Source: a virus. From it: DNA of 34,458 nt. The notes beneath the pieces are model-generated. The model was not told where the DNA came from. It ran no database searches and was given only the letters and a program-made list of their open reading frames with translations. Where the stretch lies: the IMG/VR virus record IMGVR_UViG_3300046010_007035, positions 1-34,458 of that record; one strand, written 5' to 3'. A program made the position numbers and the translations under genes. This document shows positions 21,889 through 28,627 of the stretch, one piece after another. How positions within the stretch are numbered: the stretch's first letter is position 1; every line of letters starts with the position of its first letter.

Positions 21889-21896
21889 TATTTATA
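21889..21896 (-). promoter_or_regulatory. T4-type late promoter of the tagged-gene cluster
   Basis: Minus strand TATAAATA, 18 bases upstream of the ATG at 21870. The leader between them has no strong ribosome site. Confidence 0.75.
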
Positions 21897-21945
21897 TACC
21901 GCGAAAATTTTAGATATTCGAGGGATTCGATTTATTATAGAGAAT

Positions 21946-21956
21946 GGGGGGGGGGG
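21946..21956. repeat. Run of eleven G residues in the boundary region 21871-22127
   Basis: A homopolymer in noncoding sequence at the change from AT-rich to GC-rich DNA. The 257-base stretch holds this run, the late promoter of the minus-strand cluster and the promoter of the plus-strand gene at 22128. I see no gene in it. Confidence 0.7.
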
Positions 21957-22093
21957 ATGAACTTTGGGGACTTTTTGAGTATGGTGGGGAAAATTGCTAG
22001 CCCCTGACACCCCTAACATCCTCCTAACCTGATTTCACTGTGTGATGACCGATATAGGCCGCACAAATCTACCAAGAAATCTCGTCAAGGGGC

Positions 22094-22121
22094 TTGCATT
22101 TGGCGCGTCATACCATATACT
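22094..22121 (+). promoter_or_regulatory. Promoter of the first gene of the GC-rich block
   Basis: TTGCAT (22094-22099), 16-base spacer, TATACT (22116-22121). The ATG follows after six bases. Confidence 0.7.
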
Positions 22122-22127
22122 TATAGC

Positions 22128-22526
22128 ATGAACAGCAAGACCAACAACGCCAACGCGACCCGCCCCGAAACCATGGCTCAGAAGCACGCCCGTCTGTACC
22201 GCGCGCTCCCGCTCATCGACTTCATCGCGGAAGTGCGCGCTGACTGGCAGAGTGGAGACATGGCCCTTTCCCGCATGGAAACGGTCGTGACTTCCGAGCT
22301 CGGGTTCCTCACGCGCGTTGCCGGCTATGACAAGTTCTTCGGCAAGCAGGAGCGCATCGGTCGCCTGGGCAAGGGCAACGGATGGAATCCGTCGATGGGC
22401 AAGGTTACGCCGAACGAAATCACCGCGTACCTTACGCGCTGCATCGAGTTCGTTGAAGAGAAGGGATGGGATACCATGACTGCGCAGGGGATCTACGATA
22501 CGCTCCTCGCGAATCCCAAGGCCTGA
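22128..22526 (+). CDS. Hypothetical protein, GC-rich block
   Basis: 132 residues, MNSKTNNANATRPETMAQKH. After a polar leader the protein is helical and globular (RLYRALPLIDFIAEVRADWQ, MALSRMETVVTSELGFLTRV, PNEITAYLTRCIEFVEEKGW). Codon use is strongly G/C-ending, unlike the preceding genes. The -10 box lies six bases before the ATG, so translation is probably leaderless. Function unknown. Confidence 0.65.
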   Translation: MNSKTNNANATRPETMAQKHARLYRALPLIDFIAEVRADWQSGDMALSRMETVVTSELGFLTRVAGYDKFFGKQERIGRLGKGNGWNPSMGKVTPNEITAYLTRCIEFVEEKGWDTMTAQGIYDTLLANPKA

Positions 22527-22563
22527 CTTATCCACAATCAGTCCACAATCGTAAACGGCCGGC

Positions 22564-22592
22564 TTGACAACAACAACGATCTAAGGTAGAAT
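22564..22592 (+). promoter_or_regulatory. Promoter of the MSNK-family gene
   Basis: TTGACA (22564-22569), 17-base spacer, TAGAAT (22587-22592). An ATG inside the -10 box at 22591 cannot be used; the ATG at 22600 is seven bases downstream. Confidence 0.75.
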
Positions 22593-22599
22593 GACACAC

Positions 22600-22860
22600 A
22601 TGAGCAACAAGAGCAACAACGGTGCAAACAAGTCCGCCTCCAACAAGGGTCGCAAGGGTCCGCGTCCGATCGTGACCGTCGCCCAGCTGCGTGAGAAGCT
22701 GCTGCGCGAGATGATGATCAAGGAGATGAAGAAGATCGACCGCAAGATGACGAAGCTCATCCGCCGCGAGGCGCTGCTGCGTGACAAGCTCCTCAGCACG
22801 CAGACGCAGCTGGACGGTCTGCGCGAGGTCCGCGCGGAATACGCTGCGGAGGCGAACTAA
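22600..22860 (+). CDS. Basic coiled-coil protein, paralog of the 24118-24402 protein
   Basis: 86 residues, MSNKSNNGANKSASNKGRKG, then GPRPIVTVAQLREKLLREMM and a helical C-terminus. The paralog on the other strand shares MSNK, NKSASN, GPRPI-x-TVAQLRE-x-LLR, and the same helical length. The N-terminus is basic and disordered, the rest a coiled coil. Nucleic-acid binding is possible but unproven. Probably leaderless. Confidence 0.65.
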   Translation: MSNKSNNGANKSASNKGRKGPRPIVTVAQLREKLLREMMIKEMKKIDRKMTKLIRREALLRDKLLSTQTQLDGLREVRAEYAAEAN

Positions 22861-22861
22861 C

Positions 22862-23044
22862 ATGGCATACCCACACAACAACGACGACGACGGCTGGTAC
22901 TACGGGAATGGGGATCGTGACTCGCGCTACAATCCTCACGACGATGACGATTTCGATCTCTCCGACATCGACGGCGATTTCGGAGACTTCAACGACATCG
23001 AAGCGCCAGAGGGCGAAACGGAAGACGAGGATGACGATGGGTGA
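22862..23044 (+). CDS. Small acidic protein
   Basis: 60 residues, MAYPHNNDDDGWYYGNGDRD, rich in Asp and Glu, ending ETEDEDDDG. It starts one base after the stop of the previous gene. Acidic and disordered; function unknown. Confidence 0.55.
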   Translation: MAYPHNNDDDGWYYGNGDRDSRYNPHDDDDFDLSDIDGDFGDFNDIEAPEGETEDEDDDG

Positions 23045-23111
23045 CCGATACGAACCGAATCCCGCAACCGACATCGACTTTCTCAACATCAACGACCAAA
23101 CGAGCATCTGA
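23037..23111 (+). CDS. Possible 24-residue peptide
   Basis: ATG at 23037 overlaps the end of the acidic gene and reads MGDRYEPNPATDIDFLNIND. Its codon positions follow the block style, and the stop lies two bases before the next ATG, so it fills the gap exactly. Too short for certainty. Confidence 0.4.
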   Translation: MGDRYEPNPATDIDFLNINDQTSI

Positions 23112-23113
23112 AC

Positions 23114-23359
23114 ATGAACACTCCCGCAACGAACAATACCATCGCGTTCCTCATGGCATCCAACAACGAAGACATCGCGCAGGATCTCGCGAATGAGATC
23201 ACCGCAATGAAGCTCGAGCTCGAGCGGTTGCGGCAAGAGATCATGGATCGACGCGAGCGCCATCAGCTCAAGGCGATCGAGCTCGAGCGCGTCAAGCGCA
23301 TTGCAGCGAATCGGCTCGAGGAGCTCACCCGATTGAAGACTCCGCACCCGATTCGCTAG
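23114..23359 (+). CDS. Small coiled-coil protein
   Basis: 81 residues, MNTPATNNTIAFLMASNNED, then heptad-like Leu, Glu and Arg (MKLELERLRQEIMDRRERHQ, IELERVKRIAANRLEELTRL). A long single helix is predicted. Last gene of the plus-strand unit. Confidence 0.6.
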   Translation: MNTPATNNTIAFLMASNNEDIAQDLANEITAMKLELERLRQEIMDRRERHQLKAIELERVKRIAANRLEELTRLKTPHPIR

Positions 23360-23387
23360 TCGCACTCTGATCCGATAACCCCCCCGC

Positions 23388-23429
23388 GTTGATAGTATCA
23401 TTTGTTGATAGTAAATGTCAATATTGACA
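23388..23429. repeat. GTTGATAGTA pair and a 14-bp palindrome
   Basis: GTTGATAGTA occurs at 23388-23397 and 23404-23413 (16-base period), followed by the palindrome TGTCAATATTGACA (23416-23429). The same 10-mer recurs at 24.5-24.6 and 31.36-31.46 kb. Confidence 0.75.
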
Positions 23430-23459
23430 ATTGATATTTACATAAACATCAAATGTAAA

Positions 23460-23490
23460 GCCCCCCGTAAGCGTATTACTTACGGGGGGC
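23460..23490. terminator. Strong hairpin terminator between convergent genes
   Basis: GCCCCCCGTAAG (23460-23471) pairs with CTTACGGGGGGC (23479-23490), a 12-bp stem and 7-nt loop. TTTACATTT follows on the minus strand. Confidence 0.8.
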
Positions 23491-23510
23491 CAAGAGAGAG
23501 CAACGATTGT

Positions 23511-23957
23511 TTAGCCGATGATTCCATCGGCGCGGAGCGAGTCGAGCAGCGCATCCGCAGTAGTGGCAGCATCCGGCTTGGGGCGGAACTCAGGCGGAAC
23601 CATGTCCATCGGGAATCCCGCAGCCAGCATCGCCTTGACGATGGTTTCAGCACGACGCTCCGAAGTCTCACGCGACTCCCGCATGATCGTGGGAACCATG
23701 TTGGCCTGGTTCTCGTTGAACCAATCGGTATCGACTCCGATGTTGTTGCGAATCATGCGAAGCGTCTGGAGAACGCAGTCGAGATCCGCCTTCGAGTCAT
23801 CGGGAATCGCGTCGAGGAGCTCAGGGTTCGCCTTGAGATCCTGAAAGGTGCGAGTGAGGATCATGCCGATGCTATCCACCAGCGCAGCGACCACGCGCGG
23901 ATTGTCACAGTTCACGGAACCATCGGGACGGACGAGAGTGTTGTTGTTGTTGCTCAT
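23511..23957 (-). CDS. Hypothetical helical protein
   Basis: 148 residues, MSNNNNTLVRPDGSVNCDNP, then VVAALVDSIGMILTRTFQDL, LDCVLQTLRMIRNNIGVDTD and PTIMRESRETSERRAETIVK. All-alpha after a polar start. GAGATC precedes the ATG. Not recognised. Confidence 0.62.
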   Translation of the reverse strand: MSNNNNTLVRPDGSVNCDNPRVVAALVDSIGMILTRTFQDLKANPELLDAIPDDSKADLDCVLQTLRMIRNNIGVDTDWFNENQANMVPTIMRESRETSERRAETIVKAMLAAGFPMDMVPPEFRPKPDAATTADALLDSLRADGIIG

Positions 23958-24031
23958 GTTGATCTCTTTCGTTTGACTTGACTGAAATGGAGCGGGAGGG
24001 GATTCTCCTCTTACCTTTGAAAGACTCCGAA

Positions 24032-24101
24032 AGATTCGAGCGGGATTCGAACCCGCATTGCTACCCGATATGGGTGCTCCTTCCATTTGGATGATCGAAT
24101 C
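24032..24101 (-). tRNA. Degenerate tRNA-like gene, anticodon uncertain
   Basis: Minus strand acceptor GATTCGA/TCGAATC is perfect and the T-arm GCGGG-TTCGAAT-CCCGC is perfect. At 70 nt it is about three bases short. The anticodon region is ACCC-ATATC-GGGT, leaving a 5-nt loop unless a pair opens, so an anticodon cannot be assigned with confidence (CAU, UAU and AUC were considered, and none has a proper U33 and stem). It lies between two protein genes. Confidence 0.55.
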
Positions 24102-24117
24102 TCGCACGCGAACCGAA

Positions 24118-24402
24118 TCAGGCCTTCTTAGGGGCGAGATTCGACTCCGCAAGGAACTCCGCACGAATGCGGTTCAGGTTCTCGAGCGCAGCATTCGCAT
24201 CGTTGACGCGAACCTGAGCAGCGGAACGCTTGCGCGTATTCACCGCGATCTTGCGGTCGATCTTCTTGATCTCACGCGCGAGCGCATCACGGAGCAGGTT
24301 CTCACGAAGCTGTGCGACCGTCTGAATCGGACGCGGACCACGCGAACCCTTGCGGTTGTTGGAGGCGGACTTGTTCATGCCGTTGAGAGTCTTGTTGCTC
24401 AT
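24118..24402 (-). CDS. Basic coiled-coil protein, paralog of the 22600-22860 protein
   Basis: 94 residues, MSNKTLNGMNKSASNNRKGS, GPRPIQTVAQLRENLLRDAL, then helical KKIDRKIAVNTRKRSAAQ and a tail LAPKKA. Its -10 box lies six bases before the ATG with no ribosome site, so it is probably leaderless. The two copies are in opposite orientation about 1.5 kb apart. Confidence 0.65.
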   Translation of the reverse strand: MSNKTLNGMNKSASNNRKGSRGPRPIQTVAQLRENLLRDALAREIKKIDRKIAVNTRKRSAAQVRVNDANAALENLNRIRAEFLAESNLAPKKA

Positions 24403-24408
24403 GCATAT

Positions 24409-24437
24409 AGTATATCATAGGTCGATCCGCATTGCAA
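24409..24437 (-). promoter_or_regulatory. Promoter of the second MSNK-family gene
   Basis: Minus strand TTGCAA (24437-24432), 17-base spacer, TATACT (24414-24409). Confidence 0.72.
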
Positions 24438-24495
24438 GCCCCTTGAACGATATTCCCGCGAATATCACGTTATCGACCCATGGTTATCACTCTCA

Positions 24496-24551
24496 CATGG
24501 TCTGATAATATCCAGCATAGCCGGTCTGTTGATAGTTATTATCGGACCATG
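24496..24551. repeat. 15-bp inverted repeat, CATGGTCTGATAATA type
   Basis: CATGGTCTGATAATA (24496-24510) and TATTATCGGACCATG (24537-24551) are complementary except one G-T position. The 17-mer CATGGTCTGATAATATC recurs exactly at 31392-31408 beside a similar inverted repeat. Confidence 0.8.
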
Positions 24552-24641
24552 TTATCGGACTATTATTGCGCTAGACCACAAAGGCTGTCTAACTCTACTA
24601 GGCTGACCATACCCCGTTGATAGTATTGATTGTTGATAGTA
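24528..24641. repeat. GTTGATAGT(A/T) motifs in the 24403-24921 gene-free region
   Basis: Copies at 24528-24537, 24616-24625 and 24632-24641, the last two with 16-base spacing as at 23.39 kb. The surrounding 520-base stretch has no convincing gene. It holds these motifs, the inverted repeat, G/T-rich ATTGTGA-type repeats, an 11-bp tandem array and a pyrimidine tract near 24889-24920. Confidence 0.7.
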
Positions 24642-24794
24642 TCCCTGTGTAATTGTCAATCTCTGAATGATTTATTGTTATTTACGGTTTGTTGTGCGGG
24701 TTGTGGTTTATTGTGAGCGATTGTGAATCATTGTGGTTGGTGGGGAATGGGCTTAGCCTCACATTCCCTGATACCTTATTCCGCACCTTCCTAG

Positions 24795-24838
24795 TCACCC
24801 ATTCCTCACCCATTCCTCACCCATTCCTCACCTATTCC
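24795..24838. repeat. 11-bp tandem repeat, four units
   Basis: TCACCCATTCC repeated three times exactly and a fourth time with one change (TCACCTATTCC). Confidence 0.88.
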
Positions 24839-24848
24839 CATGCTATTG

Positions 24849-24880
24849 AGACTGTATTTCCACTCACATACATACAGTCT
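24849..24880. terminator. Inverted repeat past the end of the long minus-strand unit
   Basis: AGACTGTAT (24849-24857) and ATACAGTCT (24872-24880), perfect 9-bp stem with a 14-nt loop. No clear T-run on the minus strand, so terminator function is uncertain. Confidence 0.4.
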
Positions 24881-24921
24881 TTGATGTACTCTTCTCTTCT
24901 CTCTTCTTTCCTCTTTATTTG

Positions 24922-25212
24922 TTATTTGAAAGCTTTTCGAAACTTCTCTAAATACCGCATTGCGATTGTCCGATTCGGAAATACATGAACCGTATCGTTC
25001 TCACATGGAAGAAACCGATCTTGAATCAGGTCGTATTCGATGGAGAGAATGCGCGCATCTTTGGTCGTTTCGATCAGCGCATGAACCTTCTTATCCTTCT
25101 GTGGGTGAAAGAGAATGAAGTCGTACTTGTGATCGTTCGCATATGACAGAGTGATCTTGTACTCTGTCTCATTGTAGTAGTGAGTAGAAGATGGAAGAAA
25201 TGCGTTGGTCAT
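24922..25212 (-). CDS. Hypothetical protein, last gene of the minus-strand operon
   Basis: 96 residues, MTNAFLPSSTHYYNETEYKI, beta-rich then a basic helix (NRTIAMRYLEKFRKAFK). The ATG at 25212 overlaps the upstream stop (ATGA) and follows GAGG. Not recognised. Confidence 0.6.
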   Translation of the reverse strand: MTNAFLPSSTHYYNETEYKITLSYANDHKYDFILFHPQKDKKVHALIETTKDARILSIEYDLIQDRFLPCENDTVHVFPNRTIAMRYLEKFRKAFK

Positions 25213-25592
25213 TTGATCCTCTTGCATCCGCAGTCTTTGACAAGGAAACGCCAGTAGTCACGCGCGAGTTCGACGGGAATCCATTGATCGTATTCCACGA
25301 TCATGTTGGTATTGCGAATGGCATCACTAGTGTGCCTACGATGTTTGCCGTCACGGAATCCGACGATGAATGCCTCTGCTGCGAATGGGTAGTAGAAGAA
25401 AGAGACTTCCCATCCGTCACCATTCGTAAGAGCAAACCGATTTGGACTGTTCTCAAGAACAGCAGGAAATCCATTTGCGAATGGCGTATACGGTGGCACG
25501 GTGTATGCCACAGTATCGTCGGAAAGTGCTTGTATTTCGTCAGCTAGCGTATTCAAGAATCGCTTCCTTATCGTAGACCTTCTGAATGTCAT
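25209..25592 (-). CDS. Hypothetical protein
   Basis: 127 residues, MTFRRSTIRKRFLNTLADEI, followed by beta structure (NRFALTNGDGWEVSFFYYPF, AAEAFIVGFRDGKHRRHTSD) and a C-terminal KDCGCKRIK. It overlaps the upstream gene by 53 bases. Both frames have the codon character of the block, so the overlap looks real. Function unknown. Confidence 0.6.
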   Translation of the reverse strand: MTFRRSTIRKRFLNTLADEIQALSDDTVAYTVPPYTPFANGFPAVLENSPNRFALTNGDGWEVSFFYYPFAAEAFIVGFRDGKHRRHTSDAIRNTNMIVEYDQWIPVELARDYWRFLVKDCGCKRIK

Positions 25593-25902
25593 CGGGACGG
25601 TATTTGTAGTGATTCTTGAGAGAAAGGTAGATTCTGCGTCCGTATTCCAACGAGTACCCCATTACGCCATCTGCGGTGAAGTACCATTCGGATCGTAAGT
25701 TGGTATCGACAACACCACTTGGCGGACAATACACCACACGCTGACACGAACTCATCATCCTCTTGTTCTTGCCGTCCCAAAACACCTCACGAATCCTGAC
25801 ACAATCTCCGTCTGCGCGAAACACGAATCCCTGAAACGAATCGGGTGCGGTATTGAAATGACTGTGTGCCGTGATGCTAGCGGAAAGAAAGTGCTCTTTC
25901 AT
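25540..25902 (-). CDS. Hypothetical protein
   Basis: 120 residues, MKEHFLSASITAHSHFNTAP, with beta-rich middle (GFVFRADGDCVRIREVFWDG, SEWYFTADGVMGYSLEYGRR). In style it resembles its downstream neighbour. Not recognised. Confidence 0.6.
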   Translation of the reverse strand: MKEHFLSASITAHSHFNTAPDSFQGFVFRADGDCVRIREVFWDGKNKRMMSSCQRVVYCPPSGVVDTNLRSEWYFTADGVMGYSLEYGRRIYLSLKNHYKYRPDDIQKVYDKEAILEYAS

Positions 25903-25909
25903 GTGGTAT

Positions 25910-26002
25910 TCATTCCCTGTCTTTGTTCTCTTGTGATACCATCACAAGGATTGCGATTGTGCATCCGATGAACGATGCTGATGCGACGAGAAAGAGAATC
26001 AT
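25910..26002 (-). CDS. 30-residue single-pass membrane peptide
   Basis: MILFLVASASFIGCTIAILV followed by MVSQENKDRE. A signal-like hydrophobic helix then a charged tail. The ATG overlaps the upstream stop (ATGA). Small size lowers certainty, but the tight coupling on both sides supports it. Confidence 0.55.
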   Translation of the reverse strand: MILFLVASASFIGCTIAILVMVSQENKDRE

Positions 26003-26103
26003 TTCTTCTTTCCCATTTCATTATCGAAGGTGTAGATCATCAGAAACACAACCAATCCCACGAACAGACCACCGATGATGTCGATTACGGTATGCGCGTT
26101 CAA
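25999..26103 (-). CDS. 34-residue single-pass membrane peptide with TTG start
   Basis: MNAHTVIDIIGGLFVGLVVF then LMIYTFDNEMGKKK. One hydrophobic helix with a basic tail. The TTG overlaps the upstream stop (TTGA), indicating translational coupling. It may act with its neighbour peptide. Confidence 0.5.
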   Translation of the reverse strand: MNAHTVIDIIGGLFVGLVVFLMIYTFDNEMGKKK

Positions 26104-26378
26104 GTGAGATCCCCGTATTCGATACCCGTTTCGGGGTCTGCGTCTGCGAGTCCTGCGATGAGGACTTCATCACGCTGAATCGCGGAGATTGCGCGACCAA
26201 GACGAGTTTCGTACTGGAGATGCGGTTCGTTGTGTGTGACGGGAATGGTATTGTCCGTGAGAATGTAGTACCCGTCGATGCTTCCACGATTGAATCCCTC
26301 TTCCATCAGCTCGAGGAAGTTGTCTCGCTGATCGTCGGGAAGATCAATGCGAACGATGAGAGTCCTGCTTCCGTCCAT
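26100..26378 (-). CDS. Hypothetical protein
   Basis: 92 residues from the ATG at 26378 that shares one base with the upstream stop (TAATG). MDGSRTLIVRIDLPDDQRDN, a ferredoxin-like alternation (IVRIDLP, helix NFLELMEEGFNR, YYILTDNTIPV), and an acidic tail. Follows the kinase-like gene. Unknown function. Confidence 0.6.
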   Translation of the reverse strand: MDGSRTLIVRIDLPDDQRDNFLELMEEGFNRGSIDGYYILTDNTIPVTHNEPHLQYETRLGRAISAIQRDEVLIAGLADADPETGIEYGDLT

Positions 26379-27226
26379 TACACTGCCACCTTTCCCCAAT
26401 GGTTGGTGATGATTTCCAGTCTGTCGTAGTCGCGGTATTCGGGAACCGCGATATGGTATCCGAAGTCGATCACAACGAGATTGCCCTTCCACAGAGCAAT
26501 ATTGCCACGGTGCAGATCATTCGCCATCATCATGTCATCGTTGGCAGTCACCTTCTGCCCCAGGCGAAGTTTGATGTTGTCTGCCCACACGCAACCGTCA
26601 TCAATCACCGAAGCGAGATTGTCGTACTGCGTACCCGTGAGGTCGATTTGCATGAGTCGAACGCGAAGCGAACCATCCACGGTGGTATTGCTTGCACAAG
26701 AGAACGAATCGAAATACTTGCCGTTCACATTCTCGTACTCTTCGCCCTCCGCGTGGTCGAGAAACATCTCCATGCTGTTCGCGGAGAACATCTTGAGATT
26801 GTTGCTGTGGACATAATCCACATACCAGCGCGTGACTTGAGGACACGACAGAATCGTTGCCTTGATTCGAGCAATCGGAGAGCAGTCTGCAATCCCAGTT
26901 TCGTATCCCCAACGATTGACTGTGCGACCATTGGTGGACTTGACGATCCAACGAATCATCTTACCCGTAGGCGGTGCGATTCCTGCCTTTGCTGCGAGTG
27001 TCTGACGCTGATACGCAGCGAATGCTTCGACGCTGGTATTGAACATCTTGAACCCGAACTGGCGCGCATTGTCCACTTCCGCATTGTTGTGAAAGAACGA
27101 AGTTTGGCATCCATCATCATCGGGAGTGGGATACTTCCCGATATCGTAAACCTTGACCTTTCCAAGAATCGGATGATTGTCGGTGCGAGTGGGGGAGAAA
27201 CGAGGGTACTTCTTGCTCTTGCTCAT
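26378..27226 (-). CDS. Protein-kinase-like protein
   Basis: 282 residues. Kinase-fold signatures are visible: a possible beta-3 lysine in GFKMF (K60), a helix VEAFAAYQRQTLAAKAGIAP resembling alpha-C (E68), a catalytic-loop NDLHRGNI (D237 to N242, the canonical five-residue spacing) and a metal-binding VVIDFG (D254) twelve residues later. The loop form D-L-H-x-G-N occurs in atypical and small-molecule kinases. A glycine-rich loop is not obvious, so substrate could be protein, nucleotide or small molecule. The gene follows a tail-anchored membrane protein by two bases. Confidence 0.65.
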   Translation of the reverse strand: MSKSKKYPRFSPTRTDNHPILGKVKVYDIGKYPTPDDDGCQTSFFHNNAEVDNARQFGFKMFNTSVEAFAAYQRQTLAAKAGIAPPTGKMIRWIVKSTNGRTVNRWGYETGIADCSPIARIKATILSCPQVTRWYVDYVHSNNLKMFSANSMEMFLDHAEGEEYENVNGKYFDSFSCASNTTVDGSLRVRLMQIDLTGTQYDNLASVIDDGCVWADNIKLRLGQKVTANDDMMMANDLHRGNIALWKGNLVVIDFGYHIAVPEYRDYDRLEIITNHWGKVAV

Positions 27227-27228
27227 GT

Positions 27229-27588
27229 TCAGGATCCGTACTTGCTGACAAGGTACACGAAACACGCAATGGCGATCACGGAGAGCATCAATGGAATGAT
27301 GCTGTTGGAGGATTCGTTGTTCTCAGTTTCCATGTCTTTGATTCCAAGATTCTCGTACATCTTGTGCTCATCACCGTCAAGTGCGATTGGGTCATCACCA
27401 ACGGGGTTTCGTCCACCGTTTGTGTATTCCCATTGCTTGCGATCTTGTTCGCGGATGCGTTCGAGTTCTAGTACAGCGCGTTCGTCTTGCTTTCGCTGTT
27501 TCTTGACTTGCTTGTCGATTTCACGCGCTCGAGCGGAGAGTTCATCGAATGATATTCGTTTCTCATCTTCGGGGTAGTGGTCGATCAT
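27229..27588 (-). CDS. Tail-anchored membrane protein with coiled coil
   Basis: 119 residues. The N-terminal half is a charged coiled coil (AREIDKQVKKQRKQDERAVL, ELERIREQDRKQWEY). After a flexible linker a C-terminal hydrophobic segment IIPLMLSVIAIACFVYLVSK anchors it with only YGS beyond. It could act as a membrane platform for the neighbouring kinase-like protein, which is inference from adjacency. Confidence 0.65.
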   Translation of the reverse strand: MIDHYPEDEKRISFDELSARAREIDKQVKKQRKQDERAVLELERIREQDRKQWEYTNGGRNPVGDDPIALDGDEHKMYENLGIKDMETENNESSNSIIPLMLSVIAIACFVYLVSKYGS

Positions 27589-27794
27589 TCACAGTCTGAC
27601 TGGCGACCAGTCACGAAGATCCGAAACAGATTCGGGTAGTCGCCATTGTCGTCAATGAAACTCGCATTGTCGCAATGGTTCACGATGAAGTCCTCGAGCT
27701 CGACTGATTCACAATCCGTGAGTTCGTCAAGCATTTCGAGAATCGACTGCTTGATCGCATCACGATTTGCCTTCGGGATGGATTCAGAAGTCAT
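27585..27794 (-). CDS. Small acidic helical protein
   Basis: 69 residues from the ATG at 27794 with GGAGG upstream. MTSESIPKANRDAIKQSILE, then MLDELTDCESVELEDFIVNH. The stop overlaps the next start by four bases. Function unknown. Confidence 0.6.
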   Translation of the reverse strand: MTSESIPKANRDAIKQSILEMLDELTDCESVELEDFIVNHCDNASFIDDNGDYPNLFRIFVTGRQSDCE

Positions 27795-28116
27795 TGTGAT
27801 CCTCCGCACGAATCCACTCCGCCTTGCGCGCAGCATTCACGCGCTTCTTGTCATCCTCCCATTGCAGCATTCCACGCAGCTGAGCAAGCTCAATGGACTG
27901 CGAGATAACCGCACGCTCGAGCTCACGCTTGCGCTCCTTGAGCGTATCCATCTCCTCGTATGCAGCGCGAATGTCCTCGCGCAGATTCTCGACATGAATG
28001 CGATAACTCTCGCACTCCTCGGACATCGAATCCAACGCAGACTCCAGTGTAGCACGATCAGGCGCAGTATACGTCACAGTTTCAGTCTTGTTCTTCTTGT
28101 TCTTACGCTTGCTCAT
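27784..28116 (-). CDS. Coiled-coil protein, first gene of the kinase operon
   Basis: 110 residues. A basic start MSKRKNKKNKTETVTYTAPD and a long coiled coil (CESYRIHVENLREDIRAAYE, EMDTLKERKRELERAVISQS). AGGAG precedes the ATG and a strong promoter lies upstream. It heads a tightly overlapping unit that runs to 24922. Confidence 0.62.
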   Translation of the reverse strand: MSKRKNKKNKTETVTYTAPDRATLESALDSMSEECESYRIHVENLREDIRAAYEEMDTLKERKRELERAVISQSIELAQLRGMLQWEDDKKRVNAARKAEWIRAEDHNDF

Positions 28117-28143
28117 TACGCGATCTCCTTGTGTGAGTTGTGT

Positions 28144-28172
28144 ATTGTACCACAAATGGTATTTCTTGTCAA
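28144..28172 (-). promoter_or_regulatory. Promoter of the kinase operon (repeat-type A)
   Basis: Minus strand TTGACA (28172-28167), 17-base spacer, TACAAT (28149-28144). The -35 box overlaps the stop of the upstream gene. Spacer nearly identical to two other promoters (29568-29596, 30506-30534). Confidence 0.8.
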
Positions 28173-28627
28173 GCCGTTTGCCCGTACTGGTCATCTTCCG
28201 CATCACGACGAATCGTATTGCACGCCATGCATTCGGTGCGATGGTGTCTAGAAGATGCATCGCAGTCGCCACGGTTGCCGCAGTTCTCGCACACATGGTA
28301 CGAGTAGAGTTCCGCCATGCGAATCACACCGTCAACGATGCCAAGTCCACGCGCAGTCGAGGGAAGATCGTAGGGATTGTCCACGGTAGCACTCTCCGCG
28401 AACGAATCGTAGTAGAAACGCAGTCCGCCGAACTTCTCCTTGATCTGCGCGACGACGATGTTGTACTTCACCTGCTCGTAGTTCTCGCGGGAAGTGATTT
28501 CGGAGTTGATCGCACGACACGCAAGGTCGATGAGATCGTACCAACCATCTCCGCACTCAATCGAAGTCTGATCCTTGAGCAGATTCGGCCAACGCTTCCT
28601 GAGCTTGGTTTCAAGATCCTGGTTCAC
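28169..28627 (-). CDS. Conserved phage protein with zinc-ribbon C-terminus
   Basis: 152 residues, MNQDLETKLRKRWPNLLKDQ, with a central QIKEKFGGLRFYYDSFAES, a motif I recall as common in phage and bacterial small proteins, and a four-cysteine C-terminal ribbon CENCGNRGDCDASS...CMAC. Probably binds zinc. Function unknown. Confidence 0.65.
   Translation of the reverse strand: MNQDLETKLRKRWPNLLKDQTSIECGDGWYDLIDLACRAINSEITSRENYEQVKYNIVVAQIKEKFGGLRFYYDSFAESATVDNPYDLPSTARGLGIVDGVIRMAELYSYHVCENCGNRGDCDASSRHHRTECMACNTIRRDAEDDQYGQTA

Noticed and set aside
22035-23401. Minus-strand frames of 117-202 codons opposite 22128-23359
   Set aside because: Shadow frames of the plus-strand unit, which has promoters, coupled starts and a paralog.
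23388-24641. CRISPR array
   Set aside because: The GTTGATAGTA repeats are only 10 bases, with 6-7-base gaps and no uniform spacers.
24689-24988. Plus-strand frame of 99 codons in the gene-free region
   Set aside because: It consists of the tandem repeat and pyrimidine tract, has no ribosome site, and ends inside an opposing gene.
26399-27577. Long plus-strand frame of 392 codons opposite the kinase-like gene
   Set aside because: It is antisense to three well-supported genes with ribosome sites and overlapping starts. Long antisense frames are expected in GC-rich coding DNA.
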